Below, one piece after another: positions 36,510 to 44,944 of a stretch of DNA of 64,000 bases. A model generated the notes under the pieces. That model was not told where the DNA came from, ran no database searches, and saw only the letters and a program-made list of their open reading frames with translations. A program made the position numbers and the translations under genes. Source of the DNA: Halalkalicoccus tibetensis (GTDB lineage Archaea > Halobacteriota > Halobacteria > Halobacteriales > Halalkalicoccaceae); NCBI RefSeq assembly GCF_037996645.1, contig NZ_JBBMXV010000004.1, positions 85,683 to 149,682 of the forward strand, given 5' to 3'. Within the stretch, counting starts at the first letter, position 1. Each line of letters begins with the position of its first letter.

Positions 36510-37610
36510 TCAGGCCCCTCGGCGGTAGCGCTCCATCGCGAGGTGGGCGACGATCCCGAGCAGGAACGCGACGCCGATGTTCCAGACCAGCGCGAGGAGG
36601 CCGATCCCGATCGAGAGGGGTAGATCCGAGGACTCGGTCACGTTCGCGCCCAGCGAGACGGCGACGAGCGCCAGCAGCACCCCGAGCATCGCGAGCGGGA
36701 AGGCGGCGACGAGCGCGCCGGTCGCCACCAGGGCGAGCGCGAGATAGCCGACCCCGAGGATCACGTTCGCGCCGCCGGTGCGCGCGCCGAACTCGTACTT
36801 GCCGGCGACGCCGTCGCAGCCGTGACACATCGGGATCCCGCCCAGCGGCACGGCGAGGAGGTTCGTCACGCCCATGCTCCCCGAGAGCTCGTCGGCCGGC
36901 ACCTCCCGGTCGAACAGATCGGAGAACAGCAGCGAGGTCGCGAGCGCCGCGTTGCCGATCGTCATCGCGAACTGCGCGACGATCCCGTCGGCCGCGCTCC
37001 AGGTCAGCGCACTCCCGACGGCCGGAACCGGCGGGAGGCCGGGCGACTGGACCGGCGGAACGCCGGCCGTCCAGACCGCGATCGCCGCGCCGGCCGCGAG
37101 GACGACGAGCGCGCTCGCGTTCCGATAGCCGAGCGCGACGACCCCGAGCGCGATCGCCAGCCCCACGGCGGCGAGCGGGGGGCTCCCGGCCGCGAGCGAG
37201 AGGGCGGTCTCGAGCAGGATCAGCCCCACCGCGAACTGGATCCCACGAATGACCGGCTCGCCGATCCAGCGCTCGACGACCGACAGCGCACCCGCCGCGC
37301 CGATCGCGAGCAGGACGACCCCCAACACCAGCCCGGCGAGCGCGAGCTCCGCGTACGACAGGGCTCCGGCGATCGCGAGCGCCGCGAGCGCCTTCATCGG
37401 CTCGACGGAGACCGGCAGCCCGTACCACGCCCCCCAGACGATCTGGAAGAGCCCGAAGGCGATCAGGACGTGCGGCAGCGAGATCTCGGTCAGCAGCGCC
37501 AGCGCGACGACGATCGGGAGGACCGTAAGCGAATCCCCTACCGCACCGGTCAGTTCGTCCGCGGAGAACTCGAGCCGCCGGGATCCGGTGATATCGACTG
37601 AAACGGCCAC
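36510..37610 (-). CDS. MOT1-family sulfate/molybdate transporter
   Basis: Membrane transporter of 366 residues with about ten hydrophobic helices. I choose the GTG at 37610 ([20 protein letters not shown]) since the frame further up is not protein-like. Two family motifs are present: [20 protein letters not shown] in the first half and [20 protein letters not shown] in the second, the pair that defines the MOT1 molybdate family. Proteins of this type are often annotated as putative sulfate/molybdate transporters. Its start faces the mutase small subunit across a 181-base spacer with two palindromes. Confidence 0.88.
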   Translation of the reverse strand: MAVSVDITGSRRLEFSADELTGAVGDSLTVLPIVVALALLTEISLPHVLIAFGLFQIVWGAWYGLPVSVEPMKALAALAIAGALSYAELALAGLVLGVVLLAIGAAGALSVVERWIGEPVIRGIQFAVGLILLETALSLAAGSPPLAAVGLAIALGVVALGYRNASALVVLAAGAAIAVWTAGVPPVQSPGLPPVPAVGSALTWSAADGIVAQFAMTIGNAALATSLLFSDLFDREVPADELSGSMGVTNLLAVPLGGIPMCHGCDGVAGKYEFGARTGGANVILGVGYLALALVATGALVAAFPLAMLGVLLALVAVSLGANVTESSDLPLSIGIGLLALVWNIGVAFLLGIVAHLAMERYRRGA

Positions 37611-37640
37611 TATAGGCCCTATCAGACGGACACGTATCAC

Positions 37641-37698
37641 GTTTCCCGGAAACCGAACGACGTGGAATCGGCGGGGGTTCGAAACCGGATTCGGTTTC
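37641..37698. promoter_or_regulatory. Two palindromes with GTTTC/GAAAC half-sites
   Basis: GTTTCC-C-GGAAAC at 37641-37653 and GAAACCG-GATT-CGGTTTC at 37681-37698 are both perfect inverted repeats built from GAAAC/GTTTC. They sit in the divergent spacer between the MOT1 transporter (start 37610) and the mutase small subunit (start 37792), the first just upstream of the transporter promoter. Candidate operator for a regulator of either gene. Confidence 0.4.
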
Positions 37699-37768
37699 AC
37701 GGCGGTTTGTGCCCGCCACCATAATGGACGTCCGTTACAGTGAAAGCCCTCGACGGGGTAGTACGACC

Positions 37769-37795
37769 ATGAACCCCTGGAGGCGATCGAAGTGA
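37769..37795 (+). CDS. Possible 8-codon leader ORF overlapping the mutase small-subunit start
   Basis: ATG AAC CCC ... AAG TGA encodes MNPWRRSK. Its stop TGA overlaps the GTG start of the next gene (GTGA at 37792-37795), the same geometry as the coupled genes in this genome. GGAGGCGATC, close to the Shine-Dalgarno consensus, lies inside it (37779-37788), right before the GTG. It could be a translational-coupling leader or chance. Confidence 0.3.
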   Translation: MNPWRRSK

Positions 37796-38208
37796 GCGTC
37801 GAGGAGGACCAGCGCGCGATCCGCTGTCTCGTCGCGAAGGTCGGCCTCGACGGCCACGACCGGGGCGCCCACGTCATCTCGCGGGCCTTTCGGGACGCCG
37901 GTTTCGAGGTCATCTACTCGGGGCTGCACAACGCGCCCGACGAGATCGTCCAGGCCGCGGTCCAGGAGGACGTCGACGTGCTCGGCATCTCGATCCTCTC
38001 CGGCGCGCACAACACGCTCGTCCCGAAGGTCGTCGCCGGGCTGAAGGAGTACGGCGCCTTCGAGGACACCCTGATCATCCTCGGCGGGGTGATCCCCGAG
38101 AAGGACCAGCCGGGGCTCAGGGACGCGGGCGTCGACGCGATCTTCGGGCCGGGGACGCCGATGAGCGAGACCATCGAGTTCGTCCGCGAGAACGCCCCCG
38201 ATCGATGA
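37792..38208 (+). CDS. Methylmalonyl-CoA mutase small (B12-binding) subunit
   Basis: 138-aa cobalamin-binding protein that completes the large subunit encoded at 19849. The B12 motif DxHxxG is Asp20-His22-Gly25 ([13 protein letters not shown]); the His displaces dimethylbenzimidazole as lower cobalt ligand. [17 protein letters not shown] and [20 protein letters not shown] are the other nucleotide-loop contacts of this fold. The start is a GTG at 37792 preceded by a good Shine-Dalgarno. The meaB start overlaps its stop (ATGA). Confidence 0.93.
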   Translation: MSVEEDQRAIRCLVAKVGLDGHDRGAHVISRAFRDAGFEVIYSGLHNAPDEIVQAAVQEDVDVLGISILSGAHNTLVPKVVAGLKEYGAFEDTLIILGGVIPEKDQPGLRDAGVDAIFGPGTPMSETIEFVRENAPDR

Positions 38209-39188
38209 GCGACGAGCTCCTCGACGACCTCCTCGACGGCCAGTACCGCGCGCTCGCGCGGGCGATCACGAGGATCGAGAACCGCTCGCCGGGCTATCGC
38301 GAGCTGGTCGCCGCGCTCCACGACCACACCGGCGACGCCGAGGTGATCGGGATCACGGGCAGCCCCGGCGCGGGCAAGTCCACGCTGGTCGACAAGCTCG
38401 CGAAGGCCTACCGCGACGAGGGGCTCACCGTGGGTGTGATCGCGGTCGACCCCTCCTCGCCCTATACGGGCGGCGCCGTCCTGGGCGACCGGATCCGCAT
38501 GGCCTCGACCACCGGCGACATGGACACGTTCGTCCGCTCGATGAGCGCCCGCGGCCAGCTCGGGGGACTGTCGACGGCCACCGGCGACGCGATCAAGGCG
38601 TTCGACGCCTTCGGGATCGACCGGGTGATCGTCGAGACGGTCGGGGCGGGCCAGAACGAGATCGACATCGTCCGGACCGCCGACACGGTCGCCGTCCTCG
38701 TCCAGCCCGAGAGCGGCGACGACATCCAGATGCTCAAGGCCGGCATCCTCGAGATCGGCGACGTCTTCGTCGTCAACAAGGCCGACATGTCAGGCGCGGA
38801 TAGGACGGTCAAACAGCTCTCGGAGATGCTCGAGGGCCGAGAGAACGGCGAGTGGACCCCCGAGATCATCGAGACCGTCGCGACGAGCGGCGAGGGCCTC
38901 GACGAGCTGCTCGAGACGTTCGCCTCACACCGGGAGTACCTCGAGTCCTCCGGGGCCTTGGAGGAGAAGGCCCGCACCCGCTACGCCGAGGAGGTTCGCA
39001 CGCTGCTCCGCGAGGACGCCGGCAGCCTGCTCGAGGGCGAGATCGAGCGCCGGGGCGGGATGGAGGAACTGGTCGATCGGATCGTCGCCCGGGAGACCGA
39101 CCCCTACACCGTCGCCGACGACGTGATGGCGCCCCTAGAGGAGTGTCTCGCCCGCGAGGAGCGCGAGCACGAGCCGTCGCCGCGCTGA
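38205..39188 (+). CDS. meaB: Methylmalonyl-CoA mutase-associated GTPase MeaB
   Basis: G-protein chaperone that loads and protects adenosylcobalamin in methylmalonyl-CoA mutase. 327 residues. P-loop GSPGAGKST at 52-60, the Mg/switch region VIAVDPSSPYTGGAVLGDRI, Asp/Gly in VIVETVGAGQNEIDI (Walker B/switch), and the base-recognition motif NKAD in VFVVNKADMSG. The C-terminal dimerisation arm is charged. ATGA overlap with the small subunit shows a dedicated mutase operon. No epimerase gene follows. Confidence 0.95.
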   Translation: MSDELLDDLLDGQYRALARAITRIENRSPGYRELVAALHDHTGDAEVIGITGSPGAGKSTLVDKLAKAYRDEGLTVGVIAVDPSSPYTGGAVLGDRIRMASTTGDMDTFVRSMSARGQLGGLSTATGDAIKAFDAFGIDRVIVETVGAGQNEIDIVRTADTVAVLVQPESGDDIQMLKAGILEIGDVFVVNKADMSGADRTVKQLSEMLEGRENGEWTPEIIETVATSGEGLDELLETFASHREYLESSGALEEKARTRYAEEVRTLLREDAGSLLEGEIERRGGMEELVDRIVARETDPYTVADDVMAPLEECLAREEREHEPSPR

Positions 39189-39277
39189 GCCGTCCTCAGC
39201 GAGCCGGTGCCCGCCTACGGCCCTACCCGGGGACCGATCCGGCCAGGGTTAAGACCCCTCCGTCCGATTGTCGTCGT

Positions 39278-40216
39278 ATGAAGCTCCGACACCTGATCGG
39301 TGGTACCGCGGCCGCCGCCGGCCTCGCCGCCGCCGGCAACCGGACGCTCGCCGGCCGCGCGGGCTCGCTTTCGGACCCCCTCCCGGGCCGCCAGCACACC
39401 TACCGCTGGCGGGGGATCGACGTCTCCTACACCGAGGCCGGCGACCCCGCGGATCCCGACCTGCTTCTGGTCCACGGGGTCAACGCCGCCGCCTCCAGCC
39501 ACGAGTTCGCGGAGGTCTTCGAGGGGCTCGCCGAGGAGTTCCACGTGATCGCGCCCGACCTGCCCGGCTTCGGGAGCTCGGAACGCCCGCCGCTTCTGTA
39601 CTCCGCCTCGCTCTACGAGGCCTTCCTCGCGGACTTCGCGCGCGACACCGTCGAGGACGCCACCTGCGTCGCCTCCTCGCTGTCGGGCGCCTACGCCGTC
39701 GAGGCCGCCGAGGACGCCGGCTTCTCGCGGCTCGTGTTGATCTGTCCGACCACGACGGCGATGCCGGCCCAGCGCCCCCGGCTTCGCTCGCTGCTGCGCG
39801 CGCCCGTCGTCGGCACCGCGCTCTACAACCTGATCACGAGCAGGCCCTCGATCCGGTACTTCAGCGCGGACCACGGCTACTACGACCCGGAGAACTTCAC
39901 CGACGAGAAGCTGGAGTTCGAGTGGACGAGCGCCCACCAGCCCGGCGCGCGCTACGCGCCCGCCTCGTTCGTCTCCGGCTTCCTCAACAGCCAGCTCGAC
40001 CTGGGCAAGGAGCTCGCCGAGATCGACGTCCCGACGACGCTCGTCTGGGGCCGGGAGGCCGACGCCACGCCGCTCAAACGGGGGCGCACCCTCGCCGAGA
40101 CCGCAGACACCAAGCTGGTCGTGATCGACCGTGCCCGACTGCTGCCCCACGTCGAACACCCCCGCGAGTTCGTCGGCGTCGTCCGCGAGGAGCTACGCGG
40201 GGCGGAAGACGAGTAG
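39278..40216 (+). CDS. Alpha/beta-hydrolase
   Basis: 312-aa hydrolase starting at the ATG at 39278; the open frame upstream overlaps meaB and is not used. A hydrophobic Ala-rich start (LIGGTAAAAGLAAAG) may be a signal or membrane anchor, without a twin Arg. The fold is clear: LLLVHGVNAAASSHEF (oxyanion region), VIAPDLPGFGSSERPP, nucleophile elbow VASSLSGAYAVE with Ser at the usual position but SxSxSG instead of GxSxG, Asp in VWGREADATPLKRG, His in LLPHVEHPREF. Substrate unknown. The last 24 bases overlap the convergent DUF35 gene. Confidence 0.85.
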   Translation: MKLRHLIGGTAAAAGLAAAGNRTLAGRAGSLSDPLPGRQHTYRWRGIDVSYTEAGDPADPDLLLVHGVNAAASSHEFAEVFEGLAEEFHVIAPDLPGFGSSERPPLLYSASLYEAFLADFARDTVEDATCVASSLSGAYAVEAAEDAGFSRLVLICPTTTAMPAQRPRLRSLLRAPVVGTALYNLITSRPSIRYFSADHGYYDPENFTDEKLEFEWTSAHQPGARYAPASFVSGFLNSQLDLGKELAEIDVPTTLVWGREADATPLKRGRTLAETADTKLVVIDRARLLPHVEHPREFVGVVREELRGAEDE

Positions 40217-40570
40217 CGGCTCCTCCTTCGTTTCGCGTTCCTCGACGCCGACGGCCACGCTCATTCCGACCTCGGGCTCCTCGACGTCCCGGAGCTGACC
40301 GGTCAGTCGGACGAGCCCGAAGTCCACGATCGCGACGACGTATGGCGCGTCGTCGGCGAACTCGGGGGTCGCGACGTGGATCCTGGTGAAGGTGTCGAGG
40401 CTGCCGCCGTCGGGCAGCGGCTGCCGTTCGAGGTCCGGGTCGCCACACTCGGGACAGCGCCGCCGGGGCGGCAGCGAGCCGTGTCCCTCGGGACACTCGA
40501 GCGCGTAGCCCTCCCCGCGGTCGATCGCCGCCATCCACTCGTCGAAGCCCTCGTCACGCTGTTCGCTCAT
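40193..40570 (-). CDS. DUF35 zinc-ribbon/OB-fold partner of thiolase
   Basis: 125-aa protein with a rubredoxin-like zinc ribbon (ALECPEGHGSLPPRRRCPEC, Cys residues near 26 and 39-42) followed by an OB-fold (DAPYVVAIVDFGLVRLTGQL). In archaea DUF35 proteins bridge acetoacetyl-CoA thiolase and HMG-CoA synthase so that the intermediate is passed on; a similar role with the thiolase at 40680 is likely. It is downstream of that thiolase on the same strand, with a 109-base spacer containing two hairpins. The HMG-CoA synthase gene is not here, so a role in another thiolase reaction cannot be excluded. Confidence 0.9.
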   Translation of the reverse strand: MSEQRDEGFDEWMAAIDRGEGYALECPEGHGSLPPRRRCPECGDPDLERQPLPDGGSLDTFTRIHVATPEFADDAPYVVAIVDFGLVRLTGQLRDVEEPEVGMSVAVGVEERETKEEPLLVFRPA

Positions 40571-40630
40571 GCGACCACCTCCGGGTCGGCGACCCGGCGT
40601 AGTCGCGCCAGTCGCTCACTACGTTCGCTC

Positions 40631-40673
40631 GCGGACGTGGTCCGCTCGCGCCCCCGAGGCGCGTGGCGCCTCG
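40631..40673. repeat. Two adjacent hairpins between thiolase and DUF35 genes
   Basis: GCGGAC-GTG-GTCCGC (40631-40645) and CGAGGCGC-GTG-GCGCCTCG (40655-40673) are perfect inverted repeats, both with loop GTG on the forward strand, ten bases apart. They sit in the transcribed spacer of the thiolase-DUF35 operon and could control mRNA processing. Confidence 0.55.
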
Positions 40674-40679
40674 CTTCGC

Positions 40680-41846
40680 TCATTCGCCCACCTCCAGCAC
40701 GTGAACGGTGGTACTGGCGACCGTGCCGCCGGCGTTGTGCGCGAGGCCGACCGTCGCGTCGGGGACGGCATCGCTGTTGACGTGGTCGCCCGAGAGGACG
40801 CTCGCGAGCTCGATGATCTGGCTGGTGCCGGTCGCGCCGACGGGATGACCCTTCGCCTTCAGCCCGCCCGAGAGGTTGACCGGGAGCCGACCGTCACGGG
40901 TCGTCTCGCCCGCGCGGGCCGCCCCGATCCCCTCGCCGTGCTCGAAGAAGCCCAGCGACTCGATGGCGAGCACCTCCGCGATGGTGAAGCAGTCGTGGAC
41001 CTCCGCGACGCCCACCTCGTCGGGGCCGACCCCCGCGTCGGCGTAGGCCTCCTCGGCCGCCACGGTGGCGGCGGGCGTGCGCGCGAGATACTCGCGGTCG
41101 GCGAGCGCCATGCGGTCGCTGCCCTGGCCCGTCCCCGAGATCGAGACGGGCGCGTCGATCCCCTCGCGGTCGGCGTATGCGTCGCTCACGAGCACGATCG
41201 CGCTCGCACCGTCGGTGATCGGGCAGGCGTCGTAGAGCCCGAGCGGCTCGGCCACCGGCGGCGCCTCGAGCACGTCCTCGACGCTGATCGCCGTCCGGTA
41301 CTGTGCGGATTCGTTCTCGAGCGCGTTCTCGTGGTTCTTCACCGCGATGTGGGCCAGGTCCTCCCGGTCGCCGCCGTACTCGTCGAAGTACGCCTGGGCC
41401 ATCAGCGCGTACGCGCCGGGGAAGTTCATCCCCGCGCGGATCTCGAACAGCTCGTCGGCGGCGATCGAGAGCGCCTTCGTCGCGCCCGCGGTGCCGAGGT
41501 TGGTCATGCGCTCGGCCCCGCCCACGAGGACGACGTCGCTCTCGCCGTTTCGAATGTCCTTGACCGCCTCGCGGACCGCGACGCCGCTCGAGGCACACGC
41601 GCTCTCGAAGCGGGTCGCCGGGGCGCGGATCCCCGCCATCTCGGCCATCAGCGGCGCTTGGTGGCCCTGGTCCTCGGCGACCTCGCCCATGAAGTTGCCG
41701 TAGAACAGCGCCTCGACGTCGCCGCGGTCGACGCCCGCCCCTTCGATGGCCCCGTCGGCGGCCTCCGCGAAGAGGTCCCGTCCGGTGCGTTCGGGGAACT
41801 GCCCGAAGCGCGTGTGTCCCGTGCCGGCGATCCGAACTCCTGTCAT
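40680..41846 (-). CDS. Thiolase-family protein (acetyl-CoA acyltransferase type)
   Basis: 388-aa thiolase of the archaeal/SCP2 type. The nucleophile Cys is in FESACASSGVAVREA; the VHDCFT segment and the active-site His in KAKGHPVGATGTSQI are in place; the third motif reads LAHNAGGTVAS, so the second catalytic Cys of bacterial thiolases is replaced, as usual in this subgroup. Together with the DUF35 gene it probably makes or cleaves acetoacetyl-CoA (mevalonate route) or a beta-ketoacyl-CoA. The promoter has a TATA-like CCATTTAGT about 27 bases upstream, directly preceded by a 21-bp palindrome. Confidence 0.92.
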   Translation of the reverse strand: MTGVRIAGTGHTRFGQFPERTGRDLFAEAADGAIEGAGVDRGDVEALFYGNFMGEVAEDQGHQAPLMAEMAGIRAPATRFESACASSGVAVREAVKDIRNGESDVVLVGGAERMTNLGTAGATKALSIAADELFEIRAGMNFPGAYALMAQAYFDEYGGDREDLAHIAVKNHENALENESAQYRTAISVEDVLEAPPVAEPLGLYDACPITDGASAIVLVSDAYADREGIDAPVSISGTGQGSDRMALADREYLARTPAATVAAEEAYADAGVGPDEVGVAEVHDCFTIAEVLAIESLGFFEHGEGIGAARAGETTRDGRLPVNLSGGLKAKGHPVGATGTSQIIELASVLSGDHVNSDAVPDATVGLAHNAGGTVASTTVHVLEVGE

Positions 41847-41882
41847 TGGGGTTCGTAGATCATCGGCGACTAAATGGTTGCC

Positions 41883-41903
41883 GAATGTGAACGGTTCACA
41901 TTC
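41883..41903. promoter_or_regulatory. Perfect 21-bp palindrome upstream of thiolase
   Basis: Arms GAATGTGAAC and GTTCACATTC flank one base (G). The core TGTGAAC-G-GTTCACA is reminiscent of TGTGA-N-TCACA operator sequences. It lies 37-57 bases before the thiolase ATG, immediately upstream of the BRE/TATA region, and overlaps the last codon of the neighbouring gene. A one-base centre makes a DNA operator for a dimeric regulator more likely than an RNA hairpin. Confidence 0.6.
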
Positions 41904-42159
41904 ACATCCCCATGTCCGACGCGTCCTCGGGCACCGGGAGCGCGTTCGGGGACGTTCCCAGGCGGTCGGCGGCGTGATCCAGCGCCATGTCGAAGCCGTA
42001 GTACCGTTCGAGCTCGGTCCCCTCCTCCCGGACCATCAGCATCGCGTAGCCCTCGCGGTTCTGCGCGATTTCCACCCGCCGACCGTCACGTTCGAGCGCG
42101 AGGACGCGCTCGGTCTCGGTCTCGTGGTACTGCGCGGTCGCTCCGGTCTGGTCAGCCAT
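41902..42159 (-). CDS. Haloarchaeal 85-aa protein (probably DUF7111)
   Basis: Small acidic soluble protein. MADQTGATAQYHETETERVL, then EGYAMLMVREEGTELERYYG and FDMALDHAADRLGTSPNALP followed by VPEDASDMGM. From memory it matches the haloarchaeal DUF7111 family, recognisable by the FDMALDHAA segment and the DMGM end. It is upstream of the thiolase on the same strand but separated by the palindromic promoter. Function unknown. Confidence 0.78.
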   Translation of the reverse strand: MADQTGATAQYHETETERVLALERDGRRVEIAQNREGYAMLMVREEGTELERYYGFDMALDHAADRLGTSPNALPVPEDASDMGM

Positions 42160-42305
42160 ACTGCTCGTAAGGACGGCCCGAAGTCGAAGCTATCGGTCGG
42201 CGTCCGGAGCCGTTCGGGATCAGAGCGGCCCGCGTCCGTCGCGGGGCGGTCGCGGGCGGCCGGTCGGCCGGAAGGGCTATCGTTCGGATCGCATCACGTT
42301 GATGG

Positions 42306-43239
42306 ATGCTCCGGCGACTCCGATGGTTCGACCCCACCTCCCTCGGCTATCTGGGCGTGCTCTCCGTTCCCGGCTACCTCCTCGAGGCGCTTGCCCCCCC
42401 TCCAGCTGTTCGCGCTGTTCTTCCTGTTCTGGCTGTGGCCGACGATCCGGGGTCTGTTCGACGACAGCGAGGAGGAGTCGCCGCTCGAGTTCGATCGAGG
42501 GACGAAGCTCCGTTTCTGGACGAGCAGCTTCCTGACCCTGCTCAACCCGTTCGTGCTCGTCGCCTCGATCAACCAGCTGATCAGCCAGATGGCGATCTAC
42601 GCCCGCCATCATGACGGGCTGCCCGCACCCGGGAGCTACGACCAAGAGACGCGGTTCTCGCTGCCGTTCTCGGGATCGTGGACCGCGATCAACGGCGGCT
42701 CCTCGAAAGGGACCTCCCACTCGTGGGAGGTCCTCACCCAGCGCTACGCCTACGACTTCGTCGTCATCGAGGACGGAAGGAGTCACGCCGGCGAGGGCGC
42801 TCGACTGGAGGAGTATTACTGCTTCGACGAGCCGATCCTCGCGCCCGCCGACGGCGAGGTGGTCGCGGCGTCGGACGGCCACCGCGACTGCCCGTATCTC
42901 GGGGGCTGGGTCGACCCGTTCCAGCGCGACCTCCGCGGAAACTACGTGACGATCCGCCACGCCGAGAACGAGTACAGCGTGCTGGCCCACCTGAAGGAGG
43001 GGAGCGTCGCGGTGTCCGAGGGCGAGCCCGTCGAACGCGGTCGGGAGATCGGCCGGTGTGGCAACTCGGGCAACTCGACCGAGCCACACCTCCACTTCCA
43101 CGTTCAGGACCGCCCGGAGTTCTTCCTGGGCGCGGGGCTACCGATCACCTTCGAGCGGCTCGTCGTCGAGTCGGGCGACGAGCCGGAACGGCGCGAACGC
43201 GGGCACGTCGAGAGAGACGAGGTCGTTCGATCGGCGTAG
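42306..43239 (+). pseudogene. M23 metallopeptidase with a frameshift in a C7 run
   Basis: Starting at the ATG at 42306 the frame reads MLRRLRWFDPTSLGYLGVLS, then VPGYLLEAL up to 42393. At 42394-42400 there are seven C; reading on gives nonsense, whereas with one C fewer the protein continues APLQLFALFFLFWLWPTIRG and stays open to the TAA-free end at 43239 (about 310 aa). The N-terminus would then have two membrane helices and a long M23 (LytM) domain outside: RYAYDFVVIEDG, ILAPADGEVVAASDG, NYVTIRHAENEYSVLAHLKE and the metal motif PHLHFHVQD. Either the gene is phase-variable or broken, or the base call is wrong. Annotated as one interrupted gene. Confidence 0.75.
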
Positions 43240-43248
43240 GTCGCCGGC

Positions 43249-43512
43249 TCAGGCGTCGGGGTCGGCCCCGGCCGGGCCGTCGTTCGTCCCGGTCGTGTCC
43301 TCGTCGCCGCTCGCGTCGGCGCGCCGGAGCGCGCCGATCAGCAGCTGTGCGACCGACGCGACGACGAAGTACTTCCAGGTCAGCGCCGCGACGACGACCA
43401 GACCGATCCCGCGCAGGGGCCGTCCTCGAACCAGAGCCTTCCCCGCGGCCCCGAGGATGGTGAGCGCGCGCAGGCGCTTCGAGCCGAGTCCGAGCAGCCG
43501 CTTGAGTACCAT
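43249..43512 (-). CDS. Small membrane protein, unknown (87 aa)
   Basis: The protein begins MVLKRLLGLGSKRLRALTIL with a strongly basic start, then hydrophobic GIGLVVVAALTWKYFVVASV as the only clear membrane segment, and an acidic Gly/Ala-rich tail (ASGDEDTTGTNDGPAGADPD). I recognise no family. It ends ten bases from the M23 gene in convergent orientation and starts about 100 bases from the divergent squalene synthase. Confidence 0.6.
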   Translation of the reverse strand: MVLKRLLGLGSKRLRALTILGAAGKALVRGRPLRGIGLVVVAALTWKYFVVASVAQLLIGALRRADASGDEDTTGTNDGPAGADPDA

Positions 43513-43610
43513 ATCCTGTCCTCAGACGGGCGACAGTCCTAAAGCTTCGGACGGCTCACGCCGGGTCCTGTGGGTTTTTTTGTCTTCGACGCATAGAGCG
43601 GACAACGGCC

Positions 43611-44681
43611 ATGTCTGGATCCTCCCGGAGTTCGCTCCCCGAAGCTACCGCCGACCTCGAATGGTGTCACGAGGCCGTCGATGGCGTCTCTCGGACGTTC
43701 GCGCTGACGATCGACGTACTCGACGAACCGATGTCCTCGTACATCTGTGTGGGCTATCTCCTCTGCCGTATCGCCGACACCGTCGAGGACGCCGGCCACA
43801 TCCCGCCCGAGACCCAGTCGACGCTGCTCCGGACCTATCACGCGGTCCTCGATCCCGTCGATCCCACCGGCGCCGAGGCGTTCACCGACGCCGTTTCCGA
43901 GTGGATCCCCGAGGACGGGCGACGCGAGGCCGACTGGGCGGTCGTCGCCGAGGCCCCCCGCGTCGTCCGGACGTTCGAGCGCCAGCCCGAACCGGTCAAG
44001 GAGGCGATCCGCCCGCCCGTCCTCGAGCTCGTCGCCGGGATGGCGCTGTTCGTCGATCGCTACGGCCAGCAGGGAGGGCTGCGTCTGGAGACCCGCGAGG
44101 AGCTCGAGGAGTACTGCTACTACGCCGCCGGGACCGTCGGGGTCCTCATCACGAACCTGCTCTGTCGGCGCGAAGGGGCCCTCGAGGAGTCGACCGAGCG
44201 GGTCCTCTACGAGAACGCCGAGTCGTTCGGCCTCCTGCTCCAGCTGGTCAACATCTCGAAGGACGTCCACACCGATCTCCGCCAGGAGGACAACGTCTAC
44301 CTGCCCGCGGCATGGCTTGAGGGCGAGGGGATCCCACAGGAGGCGCTGCTCGCCGAGGAACACCGCGACGACGCGGCCGCAGTCGTCGACCGCACCGCCG
44401 ACCACGCCCGATCGTTCCTCGACGACGCCCAGCGCTACCTCGAGGCGCTGCCCGAGGTCGACGGCAACCGACTGGCCGCGTGGGCCATCCCCTACCTGCT
44501 CGCGGTCGGCACCCTCCGGGAGCTCTCGGACCGGCCCGAGGACGCCCTTTCCGGAGAGGGCGTGAAGATCTCCCGGGCCGAGGTCCACGCGATCGTCGAG
44601 CGGATGCTCGGCGAGACCGACGCCGCCGCCGTCGGCGAGCTCCGGACGGTCATCGCCGAACGGCCCTTCGATCAGGCCTGA
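43611..44681 (+). CDS. Squalene/phytoene synthase family protein, probably squalene synthase
   Basis: Head-to-head condensation of two isoprenyl diphosphates. 356 residues. The first Asp-rich motif DTVED lies at 56-60 (CRIADTVEDAG), the second at 218-222 in QLVNISKDVHTD, with YLPAAWL behind it. The substrate region VSRTFALTIDVL is typical. The longer, squalene-synthase-like arrangement and the haloarchaeal need for squalene (menaquinone-like and carotenoid lipids) favour farnesyl-diphosphate farnesyltransferase, but phytoene synthase is not strictly excluded. The gene overlaps the convergent 90-aa gene by ten bases. Confidence 0.88.
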   Translation: MSGSSRSSLPEATADLEWCHEAVDGVSRTFALTIDVLDEPMSSYICVGYLLCRIADTVEDAGHIPPETQSTLLRTYHAVLDPVDPTGAEAFTDAVSEWIPEDGRREADWAVVAEAPRVVRTFERQPEPVKEAIRPPVLELVAGMALFVDRYGQQGGLRLETREELEEYCYYAAGTVGVLITNLLCRREGALEESTERVLYENAESFGLLLQLVNISKDVHTDLRQEDNVYLPAAWLEGEGIPQEALLAEEHRDDAAAVVDRTADHARSFLDDAQRYLEALPEVDGNRLAAWAIPYLLAVGTLRELSDRPEDALSGEGVKISRAEVHAIVERMLGETDAAAVGELRTVIAERPFDQA

Positions 44682-44944
44682 GCCAGCCGCTCGGCGAGCT
44701 CGCGCGCACGTCGCACGTGCTCGTCGGCCCGCTCGTTCTCCGTCCCGTCGACCTCCGAGAGCAGCCGCACCACGTCCCGCGCGCCCTCGCGGCGTACCTC
44801 CTCGGAGCTCACGTCGCGGACCTCCCGGGCGACTGCCTGGGCCTCGCCGATCCACCGGTTCGCCGTCCGTTCGATCGGGAGGTCCTCGGTCGCCGCGAGC
44901 TCGCGGTACAGCTCCGCCGCGAGATCTTGATCGTTTCCGCTCAC
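44672..44944 (-). CDS. Helical 90-aa protein downstream of hydroxyacyl-CoA dehydrogenase
   Basis: Acidic, entirely helical protein (MSGNDQDLAAELYRELAATE, LPIERTANRWIGEAQAVARE, EHVRRARELAERLAQA). No motif or membrane segment is seen, and I recognise no characterised family. The GTG start overlaps the stop of the dehydrogenase gene (GTGA), so it is the second gene of that operon. It overlaps the squalene synthase end by ten bases from the other strand. Confidence 0.7.
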   Translation of the reverse strand: MSGNDQDLAAELYRELAATEDLPIERTANRWIGEAQAVAREVRDVSSEEVRREGARDVVRLLSEVDGTENERADEHVRRARELAERLAQA

